From contig JAFYAI010000156.1 in the NCBI GenBank assembly GCA_017540815.1, forward strand, positions 1-64,000: DNA of 64,000 nucleotides, read 5' to 3'. A program made the translations under genes and the position numbers. Under the pieces are notes generated by a model. That model saw nothing but the letters and a program-made list of their open reading frames with translations. It ran no database searches and had not been told where the DNA came from. Position 1 is the stretch's first letter, and each line of letters opens with the position of its first letter. Positions 50,285-60,122 of the stretch are shown here, one piece after another. This stretch comes from Spirochaetales bacterium (GTDB lineage: Bacteria; Spirochaetota; GWE2-31-10; MWDO01).

Positions 50285-50941
50285 TTAATTTTCTTCATTA
50301 ATTATTATATAATACTTCTTGCCTGGGCGAAAAACCGTAAAAGCAGAATTCTGCAATTTGTCAAACTTGTCAGAGTCGGCATCTGTGATGATCTTGCTCC
50401 ATTCTGCAATCTTTGATTTGGTCAGTCCCATTTTATTGATGAGGATGCTGCCGTCATCATGGAATATCGCATAATGCCTGTCAGGAACTTCCGGCACAAA
50501 GAAAAGCATCATCAGGTAAGATGTGTCGTTTTTAATCCCAAGCAGATAATACGCTTTGTTCTTATAGAGGAACATTGGCGAGAGATAGACTTTGCCGGAC
50601 TCAGCACGCTGCAGACCGACGAAGTGCTGGTTGAGTATCTTTGAACTGAAAATGCGATTTTCATAAGAGACTTCCTTGCACATGATGTGCTTGTCATCAA
50701 ATACAAAGAATTTCGCCATAGCACTATCCCGAAGTTTGAGAACTGTTTCAAATGCAGGATTATCGTCATTGAGAGTGTGGATCACATTCTCCAAAAGGAG
50801 CGTTTGAGACTCACTGACAAGCCGGATATTAGACTCCATTTGACTTCGGATAACCCACACAGGATCATCAGATAAGTCCTGTGCAAGAGCCGCCCCCGCA
50901 CTCATCACCAATAGAAATGTAATCAAGCAATTCTTATTCAT
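50285..50941 (-). CDS. Secreted sensor-like protein, unknown
   Basis: 218 residues from ATG 50941. A signal peptide (CLITFLLVMSAGAALA) is followed by a helix and a beta region (SAMAKFFVFDDKHIMCKEVS, ESGKVYLSPMFLYKNKAYYL) that recalls extracellular PAS/Cache folds; this similarity is weak. There is no membrane anchor or output domain. It begins 12 bp after the stop of the MMPL transporter gene, so it may be a periplasmic partner of that exporter. Confidence 0.65.
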   Translation of the reverse strand: MNKNCLITFLLVMSAGAALAQDLSDDPVWVIRSQMESNIRLVSESQTLLLENVIHTLNDDNPAFETVLKLRDSAMAKFFVFDDKHIMCKEVSYENRIFSSKILNQHFVGLQRAESGKVYLSPMFLYKNKAYYLLGIKNDTSYLMMLFFVPEVPDRHYAIFHDDGSILINKMGLTKSKIAEWSKIITDADSDKFDKLQNSAFTVFRPGKKYYIIINEEN

Positions 50942-50952
50942 CAGCAAACCTG

Positions 50953-53418
50953 TTATTTAGGATTAGCGGTGGATTTCTTCGGATTAACTCCGGTTATAGT
51001 ATTCTGTCTGTATTTAAATCGGAATCTATCCATAACTATAAGCATCGACGGCAGGATAAACAGTGTTGCAACGGTACAAGTCACCATCGATATAGCGATC
51101 AGCACACCGAAATATATAATCGGCTTAAACGATGACATAAAGAATACGGCAAAACCAAGAATCAACGCTATCGAAGTGAAAGTTATTGGTCTGCTGGTCT
51201 TATGCAAAGTCTGGAGAACTGCATCTTTGACAGGGATGCCATCCCGCAGCCTGTGACGATAGTTAAGCATAAAGTGAATAGAGTCATCAATGCCGACACC
51301 GATAGCAACTGCCGAGATCATAACTGTCGAGACATCCAACGGAATGCGGAAGATCGACATGATAGCGAAGTTAAGCATAACGCCGAAACTAAGCGGGATC
51401 AGCGACATCACAGAGAAATAAATCGATCGGAACACAAGCAGTGTCGTCAGGAATACAAGCACCAATGTCGAGCATATATTCATAATCTGGTCTTTGATCA
51501 TATAATGCGATATATTACTCATAACGAGTATCTCACCCCATGCTTCAGCAGTCACAAGACCTGTTTCCTTTGCTATAGCATCAAGATCTTTCGTCATTTT
51601 CTTGTAGAGCTGAGACAATTCCTGTTCTGTCATGAGGTTCTTTTCTTTCGGATTATTGGTCTTTGTGCGGACCGTAAATGTGATAGCACTGAAGTTTTTA
51701 TTGATCATACCTTTGATACCGTCTTCACCCGAAGCCTTAAGATATGTCAAAAATCTTCTGATCACAGCATCATCTTTCGGCAGTCCATACTCACCTGTCA
51801 TAACACAATTAAGATCTTCGACGAGTTTGACAGGGGAGATATTCCAACCGATCATAGTGTATCCGCCGATCTCGACATTATTATCTATATAATCCTGGAA
51901 CTTCTTAGCGATCTCAAGCCCTTCCCGCGTCTTAAAGAAATCCTTCTTATTATCCAGCGATCGGATCGTGATATTATAAGAGTTTGTACCATCGAAGTTT
52001 TCCTGCAGAAATATCAACCCCTTGCGCAGATCATCACTGTCCTTGAAGAAGTCAGCGGCATTAGTCTGAACTTTGAGCTGCGGTATGAAGATGACAAACA
52101 GCACAACAGCGATCACATACAGAATAACGAAGAAGTATCGTGCAGGATAAACCACATTGGCGAATTTATTCAGCATTTTTGAGAATATGTCATTCTTGAC
52201 CTTCTCAACTCGTGCATCGTGCGGGATCGGCATAAAGCGGAGAACTTTCGGCAGGAATATGAAAGTAAATATAACAGTAATCGCAACTCCCATAACTGCC
52301 AAAGCACCAAACACTCTTATCGGCTCGATAGTAGCCGTTACAAATGATGCAAATCCGATAGCAGTTGTAAGTGATGCGAGGATTATCGTTTGGAAAATAT
52401 GCTTCGTTGTTCCCAAAACAAGTTTCTCAGGATCGGTATATAGCTGCGAATCTGCATAATATGCCGACAGATAGTGCAGTGTATAAGAACTGCCTATGGT
52501 CAGCATCAGAGGTGGCAGGAGGATACTCATAGTCGTCAGACTGAGCCGCATCCAACCGATAGCACCCATAGTCCAAGCCAATGACAACAGCATTACAGAC
52601 AGCGGCAGGATCGTGCCTCGTTTGGTCCTGATATTCATATACAATGTCAATATCATCAGGAATATAGCAGGCACAAGCAGGATAAACATATCCTTAACCA
52701 GATATATCTTCGTCTTCGCCTCATAGACAGGCACACCGGCGATATACATCTTGTCAAAGCAGCCCTGATATTTATTCATGACACTTTCAACCTGCATATA
52801 ATAATCAGTTCGTGTAATCTTGTGCGGACCGAAAGTCTTGCCAAACAGGAACTTCGCTGCCTTAATATACAGTTTGGACTCATCAACCGGCTCTCCGATA
52901 GTCGCATCGAAGTCCATCTTGATAACAATGCCGGCAGTTTTGTGGTCTTTGGATATTACCGAACCGACAAGATAGCGGTTAGATGTAAGGTTAGCAACAA
53001 ATTCATCAAGTTCTTCCTGAGTCTTCGGATAATAGTTAGGATTCATTCGCTGTATTGTGAATGAGTCGTTAAACTTCTTGAAATATGTCGAGTTAAACGG
53101 AGACATTACGCTTTTGACATACGGCAGCTCGCTTATCTCTTTAGTCATCTTCCACAGCGTCTCGATATGTTCGAGTGTGAAAGCATTCTGCACGCCCAAC
53201 AGCATCGGCTGCTCCGAAGGGAACTCCTTGCTTAGTCTGGCGACTTTATCACGCTCGTACTCTGTTTCTGCATTAACAGGCAGCAGATTAGTAATATCAT
53301 TATCGACTGTAAGATTAAGCATGCCCATAGCCATCAAAGCCGTCAGCACGCCAAATACAACAAAGAAAATGGTATATGATTTTTTCTTCTCAGGCAATAA
53401 AAATCTTGATAACTTCAT
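50953..53418 (-). CDS. MMPL/RND-superfamily exporter
   Basis: 821 residues. Two repeats, each with one helix, a large external domain and five helices, form the RND plan. Characteristic pieces are MSILLPPLMLTIGSSYTLHY in the first half and VMISAVAIGVGIDDSIHFML in the second, with the proton-relay Asp pair in GIDDSIH. It resembles the HAE3/hopanoid or lipid exporter group, powered by the proton gradient. Since no membrane-fusion protein or TolC gene is adjacent, it probably moves lipids or lipoproteins at the inner membrane. Confidence 0.9.
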   Translation of the reverse strand: MKLSRFLLPEKKKSYTIFFVVFGVLTALMAMGMLNLTVDNDITNLLPVNAETEYERDKVARLSKEFPSEQPMLLGVQNAFTLEHIETLWKMTKEISELPYVKSVMSPFNSTYFKKFNDSFTIQRMNPNYYPKTQEELDEFVANLTSNRYLVGSVISKDHKTAGIVIKMDFDATIGEPVDESKLYIKAAKFLFGKTFGPHKITRTDYYMQVESVMNKYQGCFDKMYIAGVPVYEAKTKIYLVKDMFILLVPAIFLMILTLYMNIRTKRGTILPLSVMLLSLAWTMGAIGWMRLSLTTMSILLPPLMLTIGSSYTLHYLSAYYADSQLYTDPEKLVLGTTKHIFQTIILASLTTAIGFASFVTATIEPIRVFGALAVMGVAITVIFTFIFLPKVLRFMPIPHDARVEKVKNDIFSKMLNKFANVVYPARYFFVILYVIAVVLFVIFIPQLKVQTNAADFFKDSDDLRKGLIFLQENFDGTNSYNITIRSLDNKKDFFKTREGLEIAKKFQDYIDNNVEIGGYTMIGWNISPVKLVEDLNCVMTGEYGLPKDDAVIRRFLTYLKASGEDGIKGMINKNFSAITFTVRTKTNNPKEKNLMTEQELSQLYKKMTKDLDAIAKETGLVTAEAWGEILVMSNISHYMIKDQIMNICSTLVLVFLTTLLVFRSIYFSVMSLIPLSFGVMLNFAIMSIFRIPLDVSTVMISAVAIGVGIDDSIHFMLNYRHRLRDGIPVKDAVLQTLHKTSRPITFTSIALILGFAVFFMSSFKPIIYFGVLIAISMVTCTVATLFILPSMLIVMDRFRFKYRQNTITGVNPKKSTANPK

Positions 53419-53518
53419 ACAAAAGCCTACTAATCTATCATCAAAAGAAATACTATATTCTCTATTTTCGTCTAAATTTGTAATTAATTAAGCCGCAAAT
53501 CGAAAATGTCATTATCCG

Positions 53519-54724
53519 TTATTTAACCATCTTACCATTGAAATCCCGTCCCAAGATAAGCGTCACATCGATCTTTTTATCAGAGTACGGCTCACCCTGT
53601 ATAACACGCTTGCAGTTGATCAGTTCAGCAAGTTTAGTCGCTTTCTGCTCCTGCGTTCGCATTATGACAACAGTGTATTCCGCTTCATTCTGAGCGTTGC
53701 CTATCTCCAAAATGTCAAATCCGAATGTCGAGAGATACCGCTTAGTCCGCACGGCAAAACCGGCAATATCAGTTCCGTTGAGGATCTCTACAACAATATT
53801 ATTCTCAGCAGTATCGGCTTTTTCATTCTTGATATTTTCCAGTGCATCGCCCAACTCCTTCTTGATCCAATCTCCGGAGTTCTTCGCCTGCAGAATGTAG
53901 TCATATCCGGGCATAGCCTTCTTATCACAGTAAAGTATGAGATTATTCATACCGCGGGAGAAGTCGGTATAACCGGCCTGATAGCGAGTCCTTATCTCCG
54001 TAAAGAATATCATAAAGTCATCCTGACTCATATTCGTCGTAACTGTCTTGTAGAGCAGTCCGGCAGCCACATCATCGTTAAACAACTCAGCGAAGTCACT
54101 TTTGAGCTTGACGAAGTTGCGCACATAATCATTGAGCCGTTTAAACTGGTCATACTCTTCATCAATGCTGTCACCGGCCTTGTAAGTCAGGAACTCCATC
54201 GATTTATCGCCGTCAAGCAGCGTTATACCTGCCGGTATATATGTATCCTTCGGAGAATCCTTTATCTCGTTGCTGTATATCTCGATACCGCCCATAATGT
54301 CGATAAGGCGGATAAGATTGCTCTCTTGTATAAAGAAATAATAATTAATATCATATCCGATGATCTTCGACACCGAAGCACGGATATTGTCGAAACTCAC
54401 CTTTTTATTCAGTGCTTCTTCCAGAGTGAAGTTCTCCATCCTCGAATACGATAAGAATGTCTTCGGCAGAACGGCTATCGTCGCAATGCGGTTAGTCTTG
54501 GCATTGAAGATCATAACCATACCGCCTTTGATCACTTTCTCCTCATTGTATCCACACACAAGGAATGAAACATTTTGCCCGTTGCGCATTGCTACGCGGA
54601 GTTTCTCCTCACCCTTAAAGAAAAATCCGGTCAACACCGCCCCGACTATCAGCAGCAGCATAAATCCTAAAACAAAAAAACCTGTTATATTTATCTTGCC
54701 CTTTGGCGAAGAACCATGTCTCAT
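53519..54724 (-). CDS. LytR-CpsA-Psr family protein with LytR_C tail
   Basis: 401 residues. An N-terminal membrane helix (ITGFFVLGFMLLLIVGAVLTG) precedes an LCP-like domain (IATIAVLPKTFLSYS, YFFIQESNLIRLIDIMGGIEIYSN, LLDGDKSMEFLTYK). In place of the usual catalytic Arg/Asp set only part is clear. A LytR_C domain closes the protein (IVVEILNGTDIAGFAVRTKR). LCP enzymes attach glycopolymers to the cell wall or to lipoproteins. The role here is inferred. It lies about 100 bp upstream of the MMPL gene on the same strand. Confidence 0.82.
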   Translation of the reverse strand: MRHGSSPKGKINITGFFVLGFMLLLIVGAVLTGFFFKGEEKLRVAMRNGQNVSFLVCGYNEEKVIKGGMVMIFNAKTNRIATIAVLPKTFLSYSRMENFTLEEALNKKVSFDNIRASVSKIIGYDINYYFFIQESNLIRLIDIMGGIEIYSNEIKDSPKDTYIPAGITLLDGDKSMEFLTYKAGDSIDEEYDQFKRLNDYVRNFVKLKSDFAELFNDDVAAGLLYKTVTTNMSQDDFMIFFTEIRTRYQAGYTDFSRGMNNLILYCDKKAMPGYDYILQAKNSGDWIKKELGDALENIKNEKADTAENNIVVEILNGTDIAGFAVRTKRYLSTFGFDILEIGNAQNEAEYTVVIMRTQEQKATKLAELINCKRVIQGEPYSDKKIDVTLILGRDFNGKMVK

Positions 54725-54876
54725 GTATTGTCCTTAAATTCTAAGGAAGAAACTCCCATTATATTAATGTTATTTTACTAAAAAAATGCAGAATAGACAA
54801 GAAAAATTTAAAAAAAATTACATATTTTAGAGATAATACTTCCATTACACACAGCTGCCTTTACGGTAAAAAAAAC

Positions 54877-54905
54877 TTGTAATTACTGCAAAAAAAGAGT
54901 ATAAT
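54877..54905 (+). promoter_or_regulatory. Promoter of hisC
   Basis: TTGTAA (54877-54882) and TATAAT (54900-54905), 17 bp apart, about 40 bp before the hisC start codon. The ribosome site is AAGGAG. Confidence 0.75.
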
Positions 54906-54944
54906 GCCGCCGTAACATTCTGAAACGAGAACAAGGAGTCAAAT

Positions 54945-56018
54945 ATGAATACAATCCAAGATACCATTAAGCAAACGATCAAATCAGGCGTATTATCCAA
55001 CAGTGAATATACACTGCATCCGATAGACTGCTCAGTGAAGATCAACCAAAATGAGTCGCCTTACGATCTGCCGGTGAAGCTGAAACAGCAGGTAACCGAG
55101 AAACTCATGTCACGCAAGTGGAATGTTTATCCCGACTTTATACCCGACTCGCTGTATCAGAAGCTGTCCGCATATCTCGGATTTCATAAAGACAACATCC
55201 TCATCGGCAACGGCTCCAATGAAATGATATTCACCATTCTGGCAGCGATGCTTGAGAGCGGCCACACGGTAAACATACCGGTACCGACATTCACAGTATA
55301 TGGTCTGATCTCGTCTAATCTCAATGCGACAGTCAACTACATCGCTCCGAACAGCGATCTGTCTGTCAATGTGCCTGCACTTCGCGAAGCAGCGAAAACC
55401 AAAGGCAGCGTAACGATAATATGCTCGCCGAATAATCCGACCGGACGGGCACTTACTCCCAATGATTTATTTAGCATTATAGAAGCAAGCGGCGGCATAG
55501 TTGTCGTTGATGAAGCATATATACACTTCGGCGGACAGACGATCATCGACAGCATCAATAAATATGACAACCTGATTATCCTGCGGACTTTCTCAAAGGC
55601 TTTCGGTCTTGCCGGACTGCGCATCGGCTGCATGATAAGCAATAAGGCTATCATTACTCAGCTTGCGAAAGTAAAGCTGCCGTATAACCTTAACATCTTC
55701 ACTCTGACGACATTGGAAGTCGTCCTCGACAATATTGATTTCTTACAGAAAAACATCGATCGCATTATGGAACAGAAGCCGATCCTTATGGAAGGTCTGA
55801 CGAAGCACAAAGAACTCACAGTATTCCCAAGTGACTCTAACTTCATATTGTTCCGCACTGACAAACCGGATTGGCTGTTCGATGAACTGGTCAAACGGGA
55901 TGTGCTTATCCGCACTTATGCCAACGGCAAATATCTGGAAGGCTGCCTGCGCGTATCAGTCGGCTCACCTGATGAGAATAAGAAATTCTTAGATGCACTG
56001 GATGAGATATTGGGATAA
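54945..56018 (+). CDS. hisC: Histidinol-phosphate aminotransferase
   Basis: 357 residues, PLP fold type I. INQNESPYDLPVKLK is the HisC opening; IGNGSNEMIFTIL, SPNNPTGRAL, VVDEAYIHFGG and the PLP lysine motif FSKAFGLAGLRIGCMI follow in order, with a C-terminal GCLRVSVGSPDEN. It transfers the amino group from glutamate in histidine synthesis. AAGGAG lies 7 nt before the ATG. No other his gene is in the window, so the enzyme could also serve aromatic amino-acid transamination. Confidence 0.93.
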   Translation: MNTIQDTIKQTIKSGVLSNSEYTLHPIDCSVKINQNESPYDLPVKLKQQVTEKLMSRKWNVYPDFIPDSLYQKLSAYLGFHKDNILIGNGSNEMIFTILAAMLESGHTVNIPVPTFTVYGLISSNLNATVNYIAPNSDLSVNVPALREAAKTKGSVTIICSPNNPTGRALTPNDLFSIIEASGGIVVVDEAYIHFGGQTIIDSINKYDNLIILRTFSKAFGLAGLRIGCMISNKAIITQLAKVKLPYNLNIFTLTTLEVVLDNIDFLQKNIDRIMEQKPILMEGLTKHKELTVFPSDSNFILFRTDKPDWLFDELVKRDVLIRTYANGKYLEGCLRVSVGSPDENKKFLDALDEILG

Positions 56019-56031
56019 AAGATATTGAACT

Positions 56032-56070
56032 AAACAAAAGCGATTTTGCTGAGCAAAATCGCTTTTGTTT
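56032..56070. terminator. Bidirectional terminator between convergent genes
   Basis: AAACAAAAGCGATTTTGCT, loop G, AGCAAAATCGCTTTTGTTT: a 19-bp perfect stem. It overlaps the last codon of the gene to the right. Confidence 0.92.
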
Positions 56071-58018
56071 ACATAATCTTAATCTCATTCTCCGCCAAGA
56101 TATTGCTCGACATAAACTGCAGCACAATACCGTCCTGACTGCAGAATATCTCATCACCATTATATATTACCGATTTGGCAGTCCCTGCTCCATCCTCATC
56201 ATCAGCAAGGACTATCTCAAATGTTATCATCCTGCTGACAGGACTCGTTTTATAGTTGATTGAGATCGCTCCATCGATGACATTCACATCAAACTTATGG
56301 ATGATGTCTTCGGATTCGGCAAAAGTGATATGGCATCGCTGCGAACAGAATATTATAATCCGCAGATCGTCATGCTTATCTTTCGCAACAGTCACATCTC
56401 TCAATATCAGTATGTGATTGTCAGCAAGGAAGTAGTTGAGACCTGATTTGGTCTTGTTAAGATAACTGCCCGACGACAGCACGCAACGATTAGCAATGTC
56501 ATACCATTTCACGGCGGATTTGTCGACACCATTGTTAGCACTCGGCAGGCTGAACATCTTGCGCAGCAGCGAGCGAACCGACAGTCCGATATACAATGCG
56601 CCATTGAGGATCAGTCCGACAGTTTGCTTGCCTCGGCAGAATGTCTTATACGGATAAACATCGAGACCGTTAGGATTATGATACATATCATAGTAAAGAA
56701 TATCCAATGACTGTCTGAATGACACTGCGGCATTAAAATATTGGAACAACTCGTCTTTCGCAGATATACGCTGCACAAAATCCTGAGTCACTATGAATGT
56801 CTGAGTCATAAACAGCAGCATAAGTTTCTCGGACAATGACCAAATATCTGTCATCATCGCATTAATATCAGACTCAATGCTGATATTGAGATACCCCTGC
56901 CTGATTATCTGCTCACATATATTGACAGGATCATCACCTACATTATCAGACAGCACCATATCAAACTTGGCACTCGCTTCAGAGAAGACATTCTTCACGA
57001 AACGATACCGATCCTTTACCGGCTCTGTAAGCTGCTCTGCAGCATTAAGGATCCTGCTCACAGAATGCTTATACTCGATAAGATTGCTGTCTGAATGAAC
57101 CATGATCTTATCGAAATCAAGCTCCCCGCCATGCTCAAATAACATCTTATACCTGATGCCGTCACTATGCGATATACAATCACGCAGTCTGACAGATGCC
57201 TCATTATACCCGCTTTCTCCAAGCACATCGATAAATGTAGTGCCATTAATATCAAGTTTATACCCGGCCCGCATCATGATACAGTCACAGTCTGACTGAG
57301 GAGACATCACTCTGCCGTCATACTCAAGGATGAGTTTACTGCCGCACAGAGCCGCTCTGTTTTTCAGAGTATCGAGCAGCAGACCGCTTCGATTAACAGC
57401 ATCAGACTGATAATTATTAACGATCAGCAGAATATTCTGACATCCAAGACGATGGCATATATCAGCATAGACAACAGTATCAGATCTCTTATCCTGATAA
57501 TCGATGTCCACTCCTACCGAGAAGTCATGCCATCTATACTCCGGCAAATGATATCTCCACATCGACAGCAAAGCATCATCCTCAGACTCGAAACAGTCAA
57601 GATTGACAGTCAGTCCGCTGCCGGTCACTGTCAGTCTCGTATGCTCCCTATCAGTCAGAATGTCACCGTCATCGTCAGTGAGCACCTCGACAGTCAGATA
57701 ATACGGCTCACAGCTAATGACAACGAACCTATGAAACAGGCAAGTATCAGACGGCTGTATTGGGAAACTGTATCCAATATGCAAACTTGCCTGACGGCCT
57801 GTCAACTCCGTCGGCAGCACTATACGCAAAGGCTTGCCGTCTGCCGATGAGAATACAGCCCGATCTGCAGTAGCCTCATAACACAGCAGCAGCTGATTAT
57901 TATGATACAGTGCGTGCAGAACAGAACTCCCCTCATGCTGCACCGACGCAAGTTTCTGCGACAGATGCAGACATCCGTATTCATTGTCAATATTATCCGG
58001 TATAAGTTCAGAATCCAT
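56069..58018 (-). CDS. Large hypothetical protein, 649 residues
   Basis: Starts at ATG 58018, with AAGGAGAGGGG about 10 nt upstream. No signal peptide, membrane helix or catalytic motif is obvious. The first 150 residues are beta-rich. A middle stretch (CQNILLIVNNYQSDAVNRSG, LDTLKNRAALCGSKLILEYD) is alpha/beta, and a helical part follows from 350 to 470. The last 180 residues return to beta strands. It is acidic, and its codon use is like that of the housekeeping genes. No family was recognised; it stands alone between hisC and rplS. Confidence 0.75.
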   Translation of the reverse strand: MDSELIPDNIDNEYGCLHLSQKLASVQHEGSSVLHALYHNNQLLLCYEATADRAVFSSADGKPLRIVLPTELTGRQASLHIGYSFPIQPSDTCLFHRFVVISCEPYYLTVEVLTDDDGDILTDREHTRLTVTGSGLTVNLDCFESEDDALLSMWRYHLPEYRWHDFSVGVDIDYQDKRSDTVVYADICHRLGCQNILLIVNNYQSDAVNRSGLLLDTLKNRAALCGSKLILEYDGRVMSPQSDCDCIMMRAGYKLDINGTTFIDVLGESGYNEASVRLRDCISHSDGIRYKMLFEHGGELDFDKIMVHSDSNLIEYKHSVSRILNAAEQLTEPVKDRYRFVKNVFSEASAKFDMVLSDNVGDDPVNICEQIIRQGYLNISIESDINAMMTDIWSLSEKLMLLFMTQTFIVTQDFVQRISAKDELFQYFNAAVSFRQSLDILYYDMYHNPNGLDVYPYKTFCRGKQTVGLILNGALYIGLSVRSLLRKMFSLPSANNGVDKSAVKWYDIANRCVLSSGSYLNKTKSGLNYFLADNHILILRDVTVAKDKHDDLRIIIFCSQRCHITFAESEDIIHKFDVNVIDGAISINYKTSPVSRMITFEIVLADDEDGAGTAKSVIYNGDEIFCSQDGIVLQFMSSNILAENEIKIM

Positions 58019-58046
58019 TATCAATCAATCCCCTCTCCTTATTATA

Positions 58047-58089
58047 ATAAAAAAATATCCTGTCTGCAAGCAAACAGGATATTTTTTAT
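58047..58089. terminator. Bidirectional terminator of the ffh-rplS operon
   Basis: ATAAAAAAATATCCTGT, loop CTGCAAGCA, and ACAGGATATTTTTTAT. It lies about 40 bp after rplS on the minus strand. Confidence 0.88.
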
Positions 58090-58127
58090 AAAAATTTTAT
58101 TTTTCTTAATTTTTTTAAGACTGACAA

Positions 58128-58571
58128 TTATTTGTCAAGAGCCTTGTAGTTTACATTCTCTTTGATCTGAGCAGACTTACCTGTTCTCTCTCTGAGGAAG
58201 TAGAGTTTAGCTCGTCGAACTTTACCCGGTCGAACAAGAACGAAACTGTCTACCTTAGGCGAATACAGCGGGAATGTTCGCTCAACACCTACACCAAATG
58301 AATTCTTGCGGATCTTAACAGATCGTGTCAACCCCTTACCCTTGAAAGAGATAACATATCCTTCATAAGCCTGGATTCGCTCTCGCTTACCTTCGATAAT
58401 TCGGACATTTACACGCACAAGGTCACCAACAGAAAAAGCTATCTTGCGGTTTACGAAATCTTTCTTAAGATCTTCAACCGACTCTTTTACCTTTTCTGTA
58501 TCTGTGTTGCCGGCAACGACATCTGCTAATTTTGCAATCTGTTCTTTTTCAATTTCATTGACTAAGTTCAT
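58128..58571 (-). CDS. rplS: Ribosomal protein L19
   Basis: 147 residues, slightly longer than the usual 115-120 because of an N-terminal extension (MNLVNEIEKEQIAKLADVVA onwards). The family core is clear: FSVGDLVRVNVRIIEGKRER, FKGKGLTRSVKIRKNSFGVG, VERTFPLYSPKV and VRRAKLYFLRERTGKSA. L19 lies at the interface of the ribosomal subunits. AGGAGC precedes the ATG. It is the last gene of the operon, 41 bp after trmD. Confidence 0.97.
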   Translation of the reverse strand: MNLVNEIEKEQIAKLADVVAGNTDTEKVKESVEDLKKDFVNRKIAFSVGDLVRVNVRIIEGKRERIQAYEGYVISFKGKGLTRSVKIRKNSFGVGVERTFPLYSPKVDSFVLVRPGKVRRAKLYFLRERTGKSAQIKENVNYKALDK

Positions 58572-58612
58572 TTATAATGCTCCTTTTACATTGTTCCAAA
58601 ATGTGTAGATTC

Positions 58613-59326
58613 TTAAATTGTCACTTCCTCATTCTCATTACATCTCTTATCGTCCAACAGATCAGGCCGATACTTCATAGTCTCGGATAATGCGTCAGCT
58701 TCATTAAATTTCGCAATCTCCTTATGGTTGCCGGATAACAACACTTCCGGCACATCCATACCCATGAAAGTCCTGGGCTTGGTCCATTGTCTGTATTCCA
58801 GTCTCCGCCCGGTAAATGACTCTTCATTAAGAGAGCCGCTCTTCAGAACTCCGTCAATGTGACGCACTGTAGCATCAATCAGTGCCATCGCAGGGAGCTC
58901 TCCTCCGGTCAGGACAAAATCTCCAATACTAACCTGCTCATCGACTATCAGATCGATGATCCGCTGGTCAATCCCTTCATAATGCCCGCATATCAGCACT
59001 ATGTCGTCATAACTCTTAAGCGACTGCACATACGCTTGATCCATCACTCTGCCTTTCGGCGAGAAGAATATCACTTTGCGGCGTGCCTCATCACTCAGAT
59101 CCAAAGACTTGTAAGCATCATATATAGGCTCAGGCCGCATCAGCATCCCTGCACCTCCGCCAAACGGCGTATCATCTACCTGACCGTATCGATTGACAGC
59201 ATGCTCACGAATGTCTTTAATATTTAGTCTAAACAGTTCCTTATCTATCCCCTTCTTTATAATACTGTGAGCCTTAAAAGCCTCAAAAAAATCAGGAAAC
59301 AGCGTCAAAACATGAAAATTAATCAT
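58613..59326 (-). CDS. trmD: tRNA (guanine-37-N1)-methyltransferase
   Basis: 237 residues of the SPOUT fold with its deep trefoil knot. Motifs in order: FHVLTLFPDFFEAF, VDDTPFGGGAGMLMRPEP, VLICGHYEGIDQRII, SIGDFVLTGGELPAMALIDA and EVLLSGNHKEIAKF. It methylates G37 of tRNAs with GG at 36-37, preventing frameshifts. The gene sits in its classic place between rimM and rplS. Confidence 0.98.
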   Translation of the reverse strand: MINFHVLTLFPDFFEAFKAHSIIKKGIDKELFRLNIKDIREHAVNRYGQVDDTPFGGGAGMLMRPEPIYDAYKSLDLSDEARRKVIFFSPKGRVMDQAYVQSLKSYDDIVLICGHYEGIDQRIIDLIVDEQVSIGDFVLTGGELPAMALIDATVRHIDGVLKSGSLNEESFTGRRLEYRQWTKPRTFMGMDVPEVLLSGNHKEIAKFNEADALSETMKYRPDLLDDKRCNENEEVTI

Positions 59327-59348
59327 TATAATTTTCGCTAATTATATT

Positions 59349-59852
59349 TCAAATATCAAAAAAATCTTCCGTCTGATTGATCACAATCAGCTTTTTCTCC
59401 GTATCGATATTATCTATAAAAGTCCTCACAAACGGATAATATATCTCCCGCCCATCGCCGATTCGGATAAGCATATTATCATTAGCACCGCAGTTCATCA
59501 TATCGATGACCGTCCCCATCTCCGTCTGCCCGAACATAACACTGCAGCCGATAATATCCTGCGTGTAATATTCCCATTCACCAAGAGGGACACCCTTACT
59601 CTTCTCCACTGACAGATACTTACCTACAAGGCTCTGTGCCTGCTCAACGGTATCGACACCGGCGAGTTTGAGTATCACATCTTTGGGAGTTATCGCAGAA
59701 TGCTCTGTCTCAAAAACAGCATCAGTTCCATCCATATATACCGCTTTGACTTTCTTAAATCGCTGCGGATTATCGGTCAAAGGGAGAACTTTTACTTCTC
59801 CCTTTAATCCGTGGACTTTCTTAACAAGACCGATCCTAAGCAGTTCCATCAT
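59349..59852 (-). CDS. rimM: 16S rRNA processing protein RimM
   Basis: 167 residues starting at an ATG that overlaps the khpA stop (TGATG). The RimM N-domain (LLRIGLVKKVHGLKGEVKVL) and PRC-barrel (EWEYYTQDIIGCSVMFGQTE, YPFVRTFIDNIDTEKKLIVI) are both seen. It binds S19 in maturing 30S subunits. A second ATG lies one codon further in. Tight overlap indicates translational coupling with khpA. Confidence 0.95.
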   Translation of the reverse strand: MMELLRIGLVKKVHGLKGEVKVLPLTDNPQRFKKVKAVYMDGTDAVFETEHSAITPKDVILKLAGVDTVEQAQSLVGKYLSVEKSKGVPLGEWEYYTQDIIGCSVMFGQTEMGTVIDMMNCGANDNMLIRIGDGREIYYPFVRTFIDNIDTEKKLIVINQTEDFFDI

Positions 59853-60088
59853 CAATCCATTATATCCAGCAGGACTCTCTTCCTGCCTTTATTGGACACG
59901 GCTGCCAAGACCGTTCTGATCGCTTTTGCTATCCGACCGTGCTTACCGATGATCTTGCCAATATCGGACTCGGCTACGGATAACTCCAATATCGTAGATT
60001 TTTCGCTCTCTACGACATTCACACTCACTTTATCAGCTTCATCTACAAGAGACTTGGCGATAAATTCTACCAGTTCTTTTTCATTCAT
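59852..60088 (-). CDS. khpA: KH-domain RNA-binding protein KhpA
   Basis: 78 residues, a single KH domain with the GxxG loop in DIGKIIGKHGRIAKAIRTVL. It begins LVEFIAKSLVDEADKVSV as KhpA proteins do. KhpA binds RNA, often with KhpB, and affects cell division and translation. It stands in its conserved place between rpsP and rimM. AGGAG lies 6 nt before the ATG. Confidence 0.96.
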   Translation of the reverse strand: MNEKELVEFIAKSLVDEADKVSVNVVESEKSTILELSVAESDIGKIIGKHGRIAKAIRTVLAAVSNKGRKRVLLDIMD

Positions 60089-60122
60089 TTTAGCAACTCC
60101 TATTACTCAGCACGAAATAATA

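Noticed and set aside
51202-52182. Open frame of 326 codons on the plus strand
   Set aside because: It lies wholly inside the MMPL exporter gene on the other strand and has an unnatural His/Arg-rich composition.
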